In this document: piece by piece, positions 35,083 through 44,295 of the stretch | Position numbering within the stretch: the first letter of the stretch is position 1 | Layout: every line of letters begins with the position of its first letter | NCBI RefSeq assembly: GCF_030582395.1 | Contig: NZ_CP104383.1 | Coordinates: forward strand, 272,373 to 336,372 | Source of the DNA: Ralstonia pickettii | Lineage (GTDB): Bacteria; Pseudomonadota; Gammaproteobacteria; Burkholderiales; Burkholderiaceae | DNA length: 64,000 bases | Reading direction: 5' to 3' | Notes under the pieces: generated by a model | What the model saw: only the letters and a program-made list of their open reading frames with translations | What the model was told of the DNA's origin: nothing | Databases searched by the model: none | Translations under genes and position numbers: made by a program

Positions 35083-36990
35083 ATGAACACCTCCGCATCC
35101 TCCAGCCCTGCAGTCGCATGCGGTCCCGATGGCCGCGCCCGCGCGAACGCCACGCTCACCATGGCGAAATGGATTCTGCTCAGCAGAGACCGCACCCTCG
35201 ATCATGCTTGCGTCGAATGCGTGCCAGATGGCGCACTCGTTGTGCCAGGCTTTCGTTGCGGCTACCACTCCGCGCTGAATGCGGTGACCGCCGTAGATGA
35301 TGCTGACCGACAGGAACCAGCGTACGCGCCGGTGCAAGCGGTGGTCGACCAGTTTGTGTCCGGATACCAGCTACACGGCACGCTGGGGTCCCATGTCCCG
35401 ACTCCACGGGAACGCGGGCTGATTGCCAACGCAATCGCTGGCCTGCTCGCCGACACGGTCTTCCTTCGAGAGTTCGACAAATGGCGGCGTGCCGACGCCC
35501 CGCAAGCCAGCATGCCACCCGCGGCAGCAGTTCCCGCGGACTGTGCCGGTGCCGGTGAACCCTCCACCCTTCGCAACATGTTGGCCGCCATCAGGGTCGT
35601 CGGCCAGATTGACGGCCACGATGTGATACGTCGCCTGTCCATGCTGGACCTTGTGGACCGCGAGAGGCGCGCAGCCGAGGAAGAGGCGCCAGCTGGCGCC
35701 ATCGCCTTGTCCGATGCGCATGCGAAAGGCGTCATGGACGCGCTGCGCGGCGTTCACGAGCTGTTTGTCCATGAGGACGGTTGCGGTGCCTTGCCTCCTG
35801 ACAGCCCATTTCAGAATGGGGACCAGCCGTTCGGCCGGACCTCAAGAAAACCACAGCGAACAAGCGCAATGCTGAGCGAAAAACATCACAACCCGCATAG
35901 GAGCGGCACGGAAGCCTATCTTGCAACCGAGCACCACAACGAAGGCTGGAACGGAGCATTGGCCGCCGTCCGCAAAGTCCTGGGCAGTAGTCTGGCGGCG
36001 GCGATCCACTACCCGGGCTGCTGGGACACAGCGGCATATCCGACGATCGAAAGCGCACTGGCCGAGATGGGCGAGGAGTTTCAGTGCACGAACGATGATT
36101 GCCCCCACCACTCCGACCTACAGCAGGGCGAGCCGAGGGCGTTCGACGTGGCTGTGAGCGGATACAAAGTATTGCTGGTACGCACGCGCAGTGAAGCAGA
36201 CGACACCGCGAAGCATTTCCGAGGCCGTGGCTGTGAAGTCGAGGTGTACCCCTTGTACGGTGGCCAGCGGTTCCATACCTTGAAGGCCACCGACTTCTAC
36301 GAGCTTGATCCGGACCGCAACGGCGAGCCCGGTACCGAGCCGGCACGCAACGTCACGCACCTAATGCCGGAGCCGTGGCCACCGGCGTTGAGTGGCGCCC
36401 CTGTCGTTCCGGCGACGCTGGAGGTTGACAATGCCGCGCTGGCTGCCGAGATCGACTGGTGTCTCGACGAAGGCCATTGCGGACCCCGCACCCGCGCTGT
36501 GCTGCAGCGAATCCGCGATCATCAAACTGCGGGCATTACACCGGCGCGGCGCCCCATGCTGCTCATCACCCTCCGCCAGGCCGAGAGCCTGCAGCAGTTC
36601 TTCGGTGGTCACGACGCAGAGGTCGCCGTTGTGCCCTACAAGGACGGACTGCTCGCCTGGGACGTCGAGTGCCCCGGCGAGGGCTCTCAGTGGCTGGGGC
36701 CAACGGCGGTGGATGACGAGCTGGCCGACAAGGGCCGGCCGGACACGTCACGGCCCGCGATCTGGAAAACGACGCATCCCGCTGTGTGCGTGCCCATCAC
36801 CGACAGCAAGGCGATCGCCGACGACTGGAAGGAGCATGGCTACGACGTGGTCGAGTTCTACCCAGGACCCCAGGAGCTGCGATTGTGCGCTGACGGAGTC
36901 GGCACGGCCAACGCTGACGCCGATGGCCACACAGTTTTGCGCGATACGCCCGGTGCTGCGTCGATTGACGCAGACGAGGGCCCACGCTGA
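35083..36990 (+). CDS. Large hypothetical protein, 635 aa
   Basis: Soluble protein with Cys-His clusters (HACVECVPDG; CTNDDCPHH) and three segments that could be small phage-type domains. Nothing diagnostic. The TGA overlaps the next ATG (TGATG), so the next gene is coupled. Confidence 0.55.
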   Translation: MNTSASSSPAVACGPDGRARANATLTMAKWILLSRDRTLDHACVECVPDGALVVPGFRCGYHSALNAVTAVDDADRQEPAYAPVQAVVDQFVSGYQLHGTLGSHVPTPRERGLIANAIAGLLADTVFLREFDKWRRADAPQASMPPAAAVPADCAGAGEPSTLRNMLAAIRVVGQIDGHDVIRRLSMLDLVDRERRAAEEEAPAGAIALSDAHAKGVMDALRGVHELFVHEDGCGALPPDSPFQNGDQPFGRTSRKPQRTSAMLSEKHHNPHRSGTEAYLATEHHNEGWNGALAAVRKVLGSSLAAAIHYPGCWDTAAYPTIESALAEMGEEFQCTNDDCPHHSDLQQGEPRAFDVAVSGYKVLLVRTRSEADDTAKHFRGRGCEVEVYPLYGGQRFHTLKATDFYELDPDRNGEPGTEPARNVTHLMPEPWPPALSGAPVVPATLEVDNAALAAEIDWCLDEGHCGPRTRAVLQRIRDHQTAGITPARRPMLLITLRQAESLQQFFGGHDAEVAVVPYKDGLLAWDVECPGEGSQWLGPTAVDDELADKGRPDTSRPAIWKTTHPAVCVPITDSKAIADDWKEHGYDVVEFYPGPQELRLCADGVGTANADADGHTVLRDTPGAASIDADEGPR

Positions 36991-37322
36991 TGTGGGGGTT
37001 CCATATACACCTGGACATCGAGGGCTTCGTGCGGAGCAGCACGTACCCGGACGACTACATTGGCCTCTTCCGTGATGCCACCGGGCGCTCGCTCACGCCA
37101 GCCGAGGCGCGCACCAAGCTGACGATCGACAAGGCAAGGGGCCACAAGGTACTCCCGATGAGCAAGGAATGCGGCGCCGCGCTGTGCCCACACGCAACCG
37201 ATGGTTGCTCCGGCTTCGACTATTCGGGCGGTGGGTGTCCAGGCTACCAACGAGGCAATGGCAAGGCCGCTCCACACAGCACAGCAACGACGACGGAGGT
37301 CAACGATGCAGCAGACGAATGA
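36990..37322 (+). CDS. Cys-rich small protein, 110 aa
   Basis: The start overlaps the preceding stop (TGATG). Contains a Cys cluster CGAALCPHATDGCSGF, typical of a small zinc or disulfide fold. Unknown function. Confidence 0.5.
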   Translation: MWGFHIHLDIEGFVRSSTYPDDYIGLFRDATGRSLTPAEARTKLTIDKARGHKVLPMSKECGAALCPHATDGCSGFDYSGGGCPGYQRGNGKAAPHSTATTTEVNDAADE

Positions 37323-38169
37323 GAACGCTTCCCCGGCAACAACTCAACACGAAGCCATGACGCTGCTTGCCGACCTCGTTCTTTCAGTGCAATGGTGGGC
37401 GGGCCAGGAAGACGGCATTCCGGATACCGTCCGCCCCGCCTTTGACCGGGCTCAGAAGGCTCTTGGCTGGCCACAAGGGGAATCGACCACCACGCCGGCG
37501 GCAACGGCAATGCCCGAGGCGCCATGTGCGAGTTGCCACGGCTTCGGTAGCGAGCTGACGGTGTACAAAGGCAAGGTTCCCTGCCGGGCATGCCAGAAAT
37601 CCAACAATGCCGCGCCATGGCTACCTCCCGGCTGGGAAATCAGTGTGGCCGATGACGACGGCTCCACCTGGGTGACACTGCGCCGCTGCACTTCGGATCG
37701 CAAGGTGCTCGCCCAGTCGGTCTACGCGCACAAGCGGGGATCTCTGGATTCGCATGTTTGGCATGCACTGCGCCATTCTCTCGACATCACGCGCCCTCAG
37801 ATCGCAGAGCTCGACCACTGGCGAGCCCGGGCACTGAATGCAGAGCAACTGCTCAACAGCCCCGAGCTGCATGACTTTGCCCGCGGGGTCGTGCAAGAAG
37901 CCGCCCACCAGCGCCAGCGTTGGGGAACTGCCAAGGACGCCGACAAGTCGCCAGCGGACTGGGTCTTTCTCGTTGGCCACCTCGAAACCCGCTCCATGAT
38001 GTACCTGCAGGCCGGCAACGTTGACAAGGCGCTGCATCACACGATCACGACCGCTGCGGCACTCGCCAACTGGCACACGAACATTTCCGGAGCGGATAGC
38101 AGCATGTGGCCCAGCCTTCCCGGCCAGCCACATGCCAGCGCCCCGGTGGGCGGCGGCGGCCATGCGTGA
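37306..38169 (+). CDS. Phage-type dNTP-hydrolase-like protein (tentative)
   Basis: A 287-aa protein. GGAGG lies 5 nt before the ATG. A zinc-type CxxC...CxxC (CASCHGFG, CRACQK) precedes the C-terminal part RWGTAKDADKSPADWVFLVG and ALHHTITTAAALANWH, a signature I associate with phage proteins near the dATP/dGTP diphosphohydrolase N-terminal family (PF18909). That assignment is from memory and needs a profile search. Confidence 0.5.
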   Translation: MQQTNENASPATTQHEAMTLLADLVLSVQWWAGQEDGIPDTVRPAFDRAQKALGWPQGESTTTPAATAMPEAPCASCHGFGSELTVYKGKVPCRACQKSNNAAPWLPPGWEISVADDDGSTWVTLRRCTSDRKVLAQSVYAHKRGSLDSHVWHALRHSLDITRPQIAELDHWRARALNAEQLLNSPELHDFARGVVQEAAHQRQRWGTAKDADKSPADWVFLVGHLETRSMMYLQAGNVDKALHHTITTAAALANWHTNISGADSSMWPSLPGQPHASAPVGGGGHA

Positions 38170-38802
38170 GCACGTCAACCTCCGCAGCATCTTCAGTGGT
38201 CGCAGCCCGACGACCGGCCTTCCCTTCGCCGAACGCCACAGGTAGAGCGGTAGCGCCTGGGGCAAAGCAGCCTGCGAGCTTCGCTGCCGGATGCTCGACC
38301 AGTTGCTCAAACCCGCGGCGCCGTCCACGTCGCCTCGCTGACTTGATCCCGCACAACAGCAACAATCGGCACGCACAATGAACATACATTCTGGTGCCGC
38401 CCAGCTATTCTCCGCATTATCTCCAGCCATTCCTCAAAAGCGCAGTGAGGAAGTTGGCCTTTACCAAATAACGTAGTACATGCCCCCAGCAGATCTCTCC
38501 TCCGAATTTCCCCACCCTGAAACGATCATCGCCGTGCGCGGCGCCCTGTCCATCGGCCTCCAGCAGGGGCCAGACAGCCCAGGAGGCCACTGGCTGCACG
38601 AGTTCTGGGCGTTCGGCCGCGCCCGCGCCGAGGCTGAAGCCATCATCCAAGGCTTCATGGAAAGCGCCGCCATCAGGATTTTGGCGACGTCTCACGCATA
38701 TTTTGGAGCCGCTGCAACATAAACCCGTCTGCAGTGGTGGTTCAACAAACTCGGCGACAGGCATAATCCGGACTTAAAATCCAATCATCGAGACCCAACG
38801 GT
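38170..38802. other. Gap with one weak candidate frame
   Basis: About 630 bp. The only plausible coding is the 80-codon frame at 38480-38722, listed separately. A 27-codon frame starts at 38162 but has nothing to support it. Promoter sequences for the Lar-like gene may lie near 38720-38800. Confidence 0.35.
38480..38722 (+). CDS. Possible 80-aa protein
   Basis: Frame reads MPPADLSSEFPHPETIIAVR ... and has a reasonable amino-acid composition, but there is no ribosome site and the opposite strand is also open. Weak support. Confidence 0.3.
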   Translation: MPPADLSSEFPHPETIIAVRGALSIGLQQGPDSPGGHWLHEFWAFGRARAEAEAIIQGFMESAAIRILATSHAYFGAAAT

Positions 38803-39375
38803 ATGTTTGACGATCTGATCGGCTGTGGTCACTGCGGCGGACGGGCCAGGTTCTTCGCTGGCCGAAAGGAGGCCGTCATTGTGTGTACACAGTGCGGCAT
38901 TGGCACGCCGCCCGTGCAAATCGGAACCTCCAAAGAAGCGGCCTACGACGAGCTGGCTTTGATCTGGAACCGACGCGTCGAGTATCGCCCAACCGATCAA
39001 CACGAGCTGGCCTCGATCGCGCGTCGCCAATTGACGCCGGTGGACATCCCAATGCTGCTGGACGCGATCGCCCGCAATGCCATGGATTGGGAAACCCGCG
39101 GACCGATATTCGCGGCAATGGCCGCCCAGCTCAGCAGGCCCGCTTCCCCCGCCGCCGCGGAAGTACCAATGGCCACCGTCCTTGAAGACGCCGGCCGGTA
39201 TCGCAAGCTCGTGCGATTGGCCAAGGTCATCTACGTCGATGGCCGTCCCTGGATCCGCTTCGAACCACTCGACGCGTTCGACGCCGAACTGGTTGAAGGC
39301 GAAGAAAATGCCTTCGCGCGCATGGACGTATTCGTCGCGCGTGCGGTGGATGCCCTGGAGCCTCAGCTCGACTAG
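38803..39375 (+). CDS. Lar-like restriction-alleviation protein
   Basis: A 190-aa protein. N-terminal CGHCGGRARFF, CTQCGIGTPP and WNRR match the Lar family (C-x2-C ... C-x2-CG ... WNRR), small zinc proteins that modulate type I restriction. The C-terminal 120 residues are extra compared with short Lar proteins. Confidence 0.65.
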   Translation: MFDDLIGCGHCGGRARFFAGRKEAVIVCTQCGIGTPPVQIGTSKEAAYDELALIWNRRVEYRPTDQHELASIARRQLTPVDIPMLLDAIARNAMDWETRGPIFAAMAAQLSRPASPAAAEVPMATVLEDAGRYRKLVRLAKVIYVDGRPWIRFEPLDAFDAELVEGEENAFARMDVFVARAVDALEPQLD

Positions 39376-39616
39376 CGCCCCTCGCCACCATGATCGCGCG
39401 ATCGGCGAGGCGCTGACCTTCCAACTGACGATGGCGTCGACGCGCGGTAGATGACCGTGCGGTAACGGCCATGCTTTGGCCGGCCGGATCTCGTTCCGTG
39501 CCCAGCACTCCCAAACCCTTCACGCAAATCGGCCCGCAGAAGCTCTCGCTTTCGGGTACTTGACATTGCCCGTTACAAGGCACGATGGATCTAGGTCAAC
39601 CCGGATCCCAACTGCC

Positions 39617-40534
39617 GTGCTCAAAAAAACCCTGCTCTTCGTTGCCCTCTCTGCATTCCTCCAGGTCGCCGGCGCCTCTCCCGATCACTGCGGCGCATCG
39701 GTCGCGGACGGCGCGCAACCGAAGGTGCTGTCCAGCAAGCACGCTGGCGCCAGCCACCTGCTCTGCTACCGCGCCTACGCGGTGCTCGTGTCCTCGGCGA
39801 CCCGGACACCGCTGTGGTCAGCCGAACACCTGACCGCGCAGGCGGTGAACCAGGCGCGTGAGCTGCCGCGCGAAAGCGATTTCTTCGAAGAGACGTCTTT
39901 GCCGGCAACCGCCCGCGCCACCCTGCAGGACTACCACGGTAGCTCGCACGTCCAGATTGACCGTGGCCACATGTCGCCAAGCGGGGACTTCGGCGACCTG
40001 GCATCGCAACAGGAAAGTTTCAGCTTGGCCAACGTCGTCCCGCAGAACTCGGTCAGCAACCGCCGCATGTGGAGCCACCTGGAGACGTCGACCCGCCGCC
40101 TGGTACGGCAGACCGGCGAAGCCTACGTGGTGACCGGCCCAGCATTCACGGACGGCAAGGCCCGTTACCTCAACGAACATGTACGGGTACCCGACTATCT
40201 GTGGAAAGCGATCTACGTCCCGGGCGTCGGCGCAGCAGCCTACATCGCACCCAACGATGCCACGCCGAAATATGCGGTGGTCAGCATCGCCAAACTCGCA
40301 CAATTCACCGGCGTCGACCCGTTCCCCCGGCTGCCGGCCGCGACGCGCGATCAGGCGATGGAGTTGCCGCCGCCCACCCCGCATCCGCACGAGAAGGCTG
40401 GTCGGCAGACCACCCTCAACGATCTCTTGAGCCGCGCGCCGGCAGCGGAGGTGGAAGATGTCGGACCGACTGCCGTGGCCCGCGTTCCCAACGTATGGCG
40501 GCTGGCCCGCGCAATCAGCGCCGCCGTTCGCTAA
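39617..40534 (+). CDS. DNA/RNA non-specific endonuclease, exported
   Basis: A 305-aa protein from GTG 39617 with a signal peptide (LKKTLLFVALSAFLQVAGA). The catalytic DRGHMSPSGDF and the metal-binding asparagine region (VVPQNSVSNRRMW) mark the beta-beta-alpha-metal non-specific nuclease family. Start codon and ribosome site are uncertain. Likely periplasmic or secreted. Confidence 0.8.
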   Translation: MLKKTLLFVALSAFLQVAGASPDHCGASVADGAQPKVLSSKHAGASHLLCYRAYAVLVSSATRTPLWSAEHLTAQAVNQARELPRESDFFEETSLPATARATLQDYHGSSHVQIDRGHMSPSGDFGDLASQQESFSLANVVPQNSVSNRRMWSHLETSTRRLVRQTGEAYVVTGPAFTDGKARYLNEHVRVPDYLWKAIYVPGVGAAAYIAPNDATPKYAVVSIAKLAQFTGVDPFPRLPAATRDQAMELPPPTPHPHEKAGRQTTLNDLLSRAPAAEVEDVGPTAVARVPNVWRLARAISAAVR

Positions 40535-40559
40535 GATGGAATCTAAATGGAGGCATCCC

Positions 40560-40682
40560 ATGAAAGCCCAACAACCGTACGGATCTCCCCAAACCCTGGG
40601 CCGTCGTGTCAGCTTCTGGCTGATCGCTGTGGCCGTCGCGCTGTACCTTTCCTACATCGCCGGGACCAGCCCGCCGTTCTAA
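40560..40682 (+). CDS. 40-aa single-helix membrane protein
   Basis: GGAGG precedes the ATG at 6 nt. Short polar start, then SFWLIAVAVALYLSYIAG transmembrane helix. It is the last plus-strand gene before a bidirectional terminator. Confidence 0.6.
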   Translation: MKAQQPYGSPQTLGRRVSFWLIAVAVALYLSYIAGTSPPF

Positions 40683-40697
40683 CCCGCCGACCAATCC

Positions 40698-40731
40698 CGC
40701 AAAAGCCGCCACACCGTTGGCGGCTTTTGCG
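40698..40731. terminator. Bidirectional terminator
   Basis: Perfect 13-bp arms CGCAAAAGCCGCC/GGCGGCTTTTGCG between convergent genes. Confidence 0.8.
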
Positions 40732-40761
40732 TTATTTGTCCTGAACGCGTCTAGCGCGCGA

Positions 40762-41919
40762 TCAGTTCTTCGTTGGGTCGGCCGCGCCCGATGAGCACGA
40801 ACGCCCAAGCATTCCGCAAACCCGGGCGAGCAGCTCTGCGAGTCGCGATCGCACAACCGGGGCCGGGCCGGCACCGGCACCGGCACCGGCATGTGCGTCC
40901 ATAGCAGCTCTGGCCGAGATCTTGTAGGCGAGTATCTCGCCCGACGTGATCAACCGCTGAGCCTCTCGGTCAGCCTCTTCGGCGCACTCGATGTACCGGA
41001 GCTCTCCTGCAGCCCATTCCACTCTCACTTCGTCGCGCTCCCAGCAATTGCCGTGCACCCGACGATGAAAGCGCACCCAAGGGAGGTCGACGTAACCAAG
41101 ATGCCCATACAGGCGCCGCCACGCAGGTGCGCTGCCCGGCCAACACGCATCGAGTGGCCAGTGCCAGAAGAACTCGGGGTCGCCAAGTTCTGGCCGGTAC
41201 ATCCAGACGTGTGGCGCGTGGCTGAACCGCCCTTCCTTCCACCATTGCTTCAGCAGATCCCACCCGGCACGATTCGTCGGCACACTGAAGTTGAGAGACC
41301 ACTCCGGCGTAGGCGCCTCCTCGAATGGAATCCCATCTTGGGACGCGCCGTGGATCTGACAGTGGCAGCACCCCGCTGCGGCAAGTGCGTCCCGCATACG
41401 CACAACTTCGGCCCCACTGGGGCTGATGCTCCTGCGCTCACCATCCGATGTCCGCAGGCCCCAGCCAATGCTGACAGTCACCCCCTCTAACGAGAGGGAG
41501 AGCGGTAGCCGGCCGCCGTCCATCACCGTCCGAATTGCCTGGAGGATGTCCACCCCGAGTTTCGCGGCGTGCGCCCGCCGAAGCCGATCCTCCTCGATCT
41601 CGCGAAGCCGCCGAGCTTGGTTGGCCGTGACTTCCGCTGGGCTCAGCGGCCACCGCAGGAAGCGGAGCGCTGCGCGCCATTGCGGCGAGATAGCAGCCCC
41701 ACGAGCCAGCAGCAAATCGCGGGCCTGCTCGATCAGGTCTTGAGCGTGATCGATGGCCACGTCCGTCAACAGGTCGGTGCCGTCAGTCTCCGCGGTCGCG
41801 TTTGGCAGGTTCTCTCGGATGAGTGTGTACAGTTCTTCGTCTGTGCACGCCCGCAGCTCTGGCTCTGGAAACAGGTAGGTATCCCAATCGCCATCGGCCA
41901 TTGCGTCATCTTCAGTCAT
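40762..41919 (-). CDS. Hypothetical protein, 385 aa
   Basis: Start at 41919 with GAGGT upstream. N-terminal acidic helical part, central basic part, C-terminal strand-rich region with HAPHVWMYRPELGDPEFFW and HRRVHGNCWERDEV. Not recognised. It begins 9 bp after the recombinase stop, so probably one operon. Confidence 0.55.
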   Translation of the reverse strand: MTEDDAMADGDWDTYLFPEPELRACTDEELYTLIRENLPNATAETDGTDLLTDVAIDHAQDLIEQARDLLLARGAAISPQWRAALRFLRWPLSPAEVTANQARRLREIEEDRLRRAHAAKLGVDILQAIRTVMDGGRLPLSLSLEGVTVSIGWGLRTSDGERRSISPSGAEVVRMRDALAAAGCCHCQIHGASQDGIPFEEAPTPEWSLNFSVPTNRAGWDLLKQWWKEGRFSHAPHVWMYRPELGDPEFFWHWPLDACWPGSAPAWRRLYGHLGYVDLPWVRFHRRVHGNCWERDEVRVEWAAGELRYIECAEEADREAQRLITSGEILAYKISARAAMDAHAGAGAGAGPAPVVRSRLAELLARVCGMLGRSCSSGAADPTKN

Positions 41920-41928
41920 CGCACGACC

Positions 41929-43116
41929 TCATCCCGTGAAGTGCCGATGGCCGGCCGCAGTACCCGCCTCGGCGGGCTTGGCAAGCAGGCGATACAGTGC
42001 GGGGCGCGAAATGCCCAGGGCCTCTGCCGCCTTCAGCTTGACCCCATTGGCCGCGGCAACCGCCGCGACGGCCATCTCACGTGTGACGACGGGCCGGCTC
42101 CGGGCTGCGATCGCGGAATGCGTCGACAGGTAGGCGTTGGCCTTCTCCTTGCGGCTGTGGCCGGCGGCTTCCACCACCCGCGTCATGGCGTCCTTGTGCG
42201 CTTCACGGTCGAGAACGCGTGCGCCCCCCTTGATGGCCGCTTGCTCACCGGTCAGCCGTTGGTACATCTGCTGCAGGAACTGGTGTCGTAGACCGTGGGC
42301 GGTGACACCGTCGCCGCGCTTGGTCACGGCGTGCTTTTCCAGCACGGTATAGAAGCGCCTGCGCCACTGCACCTGCGTATAGGTCGCCGGGATCAGGGAG
42401 CCCCGTTCGGGATTCGTGCACGCGGCCAACTCAGCCGCCTCCGCAAGCAGGTCGTACTGCCAATCGAACTCGATCAGCACCTGTCGCGGCCGGCCTCCCT
42501 TGGTGCCGTCCTGCACGTGCAGATAGCCCGATGGAAGTAGGTCGCGCGCTGGGCGCAGTCGCCAGCTTTCCTTCGCGCGCAACCCGAACGCTGCCTCAAG
42601 CTTCAGTTGAATTGCGACGTGGGCATCCGTCTGGGCGATCTCCTCGATCTTGGCTAGCGCGTCGATGTTGTTGCCGTCCCAAGAACGGTCGGTCTCGGCG
42701 GCGTAGCTGCGCGTGTAGCCTGCCGGCCTCTCCACGTAGTCATCGATGCCGCCCACCATGTTGGTCTTGCCCATCCACGAGCACAGCGCGCGCAGGTGTG
42801 AGAGGCGCAGTTCAACGCTGCCCACCGCGAGGTTTCGTTCTGTCACCCAACGCTGCACCAACCATCGCAGGTGCTTCTCCGCCAGGTTGTAGGGCGACAT
42901 GATGGTGAAGCCGCCCTCACGCAGCTCCACTGCGAGACTGAGCAACATCTGCGCGCGCTGTTTCTGCGAGATCGACGACAGCGCGCGACCGCTGACGCGG
43001 GTCTGGCTGTGCGGCTTGTGCAGGTTCTCGCCCGCCAAGACCGCGAATTCCGACTTGAACCGTTCCGGCAGCGAGTAGTTCGCCAGGATCGGCTTGAGAT
43101 TGATGCGCGTCTGCAC
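41929..43116 (-). CDS. Tyrosine recombinase with a C-terminal Fis-like HTH
   Basis: A 395-aa protein. An N-terminal SAM-like core-binding domain is followed by the catalytic domain: FGLRAKESWRLR (first Arg), a Lys region near GTKGGRPRQ, HGLRHQF (His/Arg), AGHSRKEKANAYL (His and the putative Tyr). After it comes a helix-turn-helix (AANGVKLKAAEALGISRPAL) of Fis type, an unusual extra domain. GTG at 43116 is preferred, with GGAG upstream. Candidate integrase of the element. Confidence 0.75.
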   Translation of the reverse strand: MQTRINLKPILANYSLPERFKSEFAVLAGENLHKPHSQTRVSGRALSSISQKQRAQMLLSLAVELREGGFTIMSPYNLAEKHLRWLVQRWVTERNLAVGSVELRLSHLRALCSWMGKTNMVGGIDDYVERPAGYTRSYAAETDRSWDGNNIDALAKIEEIAQTDAHVAIQLKLEAAFGLRAKESWRLRPARDLLPSGYLHVQDGTKGGRPRQVLIEFDWQYDLLAEAAELAACTNPERGSLIPATYTQVQWRRRFYTVLEKHAVTKRGDGVTAHGLRHQFLQQMYQRLTGEQAAIKGGARVLDREAHKDAMTRVVEAAGHSRKEKANAYLSTHSAIAARSRPVVTREMAVAAVAAANGVKLKAAEALGISRPALYRLLAKPAEAGTAAGHRHFTG

Positions 43117-43805
43117 CGTGACTCCGAGTATTGGTTGCGCAGCGCGCACGTCCTCGACGCAGGTTTCCCCGCCGGCAACCGCGCCGCACTCACGGAATCC
43201 GCACCCCCGTGCTGGCTTCCCCTTTACCCGACCCACCACGGTCGGCTGCCGGTTCCCCCGGCCAGGCCCAACTTCCCCGCCTTTAGCGATTCCAATCGAT
43301 CAGCCCGACGCATGGAAGCAATGCGTTCTGACTGTCCGTCCTGCAGCGAGCCTGCGCTTGCGCGCTGACTCACCGCTTCGCGGCCTACACACCGGCCGGC
43401 ATCTTGCGACGCCTTCCTGCCGACACGAGCAAGGCACGCGACTCCGCGGCCTTCACTCGCCCACAGGCTTTTGCCCTGGTGTGAGATTCTCCTTGCGCAT
43501 TTCTGGTGCCGGCTGCGCCTACCGGTCGTCACGTTCAGATACGTGCGGTCACCCTTGCTCGGGTCGCTCTCGTATCCCACCCACAAGCCGAACCATCTCC
43601 GCCGCTGTGTATCGGGCCTTGTGATTCGTGCCCAGCCCTCTGGCTGAACGGGTGCGTCTTATCGCGTTCCATCCACAAACACTGTTCGGTGTTCGGCTTC
43701 GGATTTGTACGCACTGCGGTCTAGCTTCACAGCCAGCGCGCTGATCGTTTTGGTATCGCGGTGTCCGGTGGCCTCACTCTCCGGCCCCATCCACTTGATT
43801 TGCTT

Positions 43806-43832
43806 GAAAAAAATGCCGGATGACTATCCGGC
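43806..43832 (-). terminator. Intrinsic terminator downstream of leader element 8
   Basis: Arms GCCGGAT/ATCCGGC (43815-43832) followed by seven Ts on the minus strand. Together with leader element 8 this could bound a short RNA of about 120 nt. Confidence 0.75.
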
Positions 43833-43902
43833 ACGAACATTGGTGCCCAACAACCTCTTGGTCGCCGGCTCACCCTGAGTTTCCGCGGTCTTCGCGGAGC
43901 TA

Positions 43903-43940
43903 TCGATGCGTCGGGGGACGCGTGTGGTGACTCAAGGATA
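43903..43940 (-). promoter_or_regulatory. Leader element 8, upstream of the recombinase
   Basis: Plus sense TCGATGCGTC-GGGG-GACGCGTG at 43903-43924; -10-like TATCCT at 43935-43940, 12 nt upstream. Followed by hairpin TCCGCG/CGCGGA and the terminator at 43806-43832. Confidence 0.7.
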
Positions 43941-44043
43941 GGGCAGCCCAGTGAATTGCGCCGCACGAAAGCTACGCAAGATTGACGGGCTTTCTTCCAT
44001 CAAACAGCCGGCGCAGCCTCGTACAGTCCCAACGTAAGGCGAC

Positions 44044-44083
44044 GTGACACGTACATACCCCGTAAGGGGAAGCTACGTGTCAC
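44044..44083. repeat. Candidate centromere repeat 1 (40-bp palindrome)
   Basis: GTGACACGTA (44044-44053) pairs with TACGTGTCAC (44074-44083) around an inner CCCC-GTAA-GGGG hairpin. The next copies start 73 and 146 bp later. Confidence 0.8.
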
Positions 44084-44116
44084 CGGCGGGCACCGATCGG
44101 TTATGCGCTGAACCAC

Positions 44117-44156
44117 GTGACACTCACGTGCACCGCACGGTGCAGCTACGTGTCAC
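44117..44156. repeat. Candidate centromere repeat 2 (40-bp palindrome)
   Basis: Same layout: GTGACACTCACGT ... inner CACCG/CGGTG ... AGCTACGTGTCAC (44117-44156). The inner stem differs in sequence but keeps pairing. Confidence 0.8.
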
Positions 44157-44189
44157 TAGCAGAGGCTGACCAATCTCGCCCAGCTCGTC

Positions 44190-44229
44190 GTGACATCTAC
44201 GTCTCCCGCAAGGGGGAGCTACGTGTCAT
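44190..44229. repeat. Candidate centromere repeat 3 (40-bp palindrome)
   Basis: GTGACATCTACGT ... inner CTCCC/GGGGG ... AGCTACGTGTCAT (44190-44229). Exactly 73 bp after copy 2. It lies 66 bp upstream of the ParM-like start. Confidence 0.75.
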
Positions 44230-44295
44230 GTCGCCCTCACGCGTCATTCCACTGCCCCGGCGGAAGCTGCTCCGCCCCAACACAAGGTCTGCACC

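Larger units (their letters stand above)
43117..44043. other. Gene-free stretch upstream of the partition locus
   Basis: About 930 bp. It holds leader element 8 and a terminator (43806-43832); no convincing gene on either strand. Short frames here show no supporting signals. Confidence 0.5.

Noticed and set aside
36951..36975. A GCGTC/GACGC inverted repeat resembling the leader element
   Set aside because: It is inside the coding region of the 635-aa gene, lacks the TCGATGC context and the -10-like hexamer, and is on the other strand.
43727..43966. A 79-codon minus frame near the partition region
   Set aside because: It overlaps leader element 8 and its terminator and has no ribosome site.
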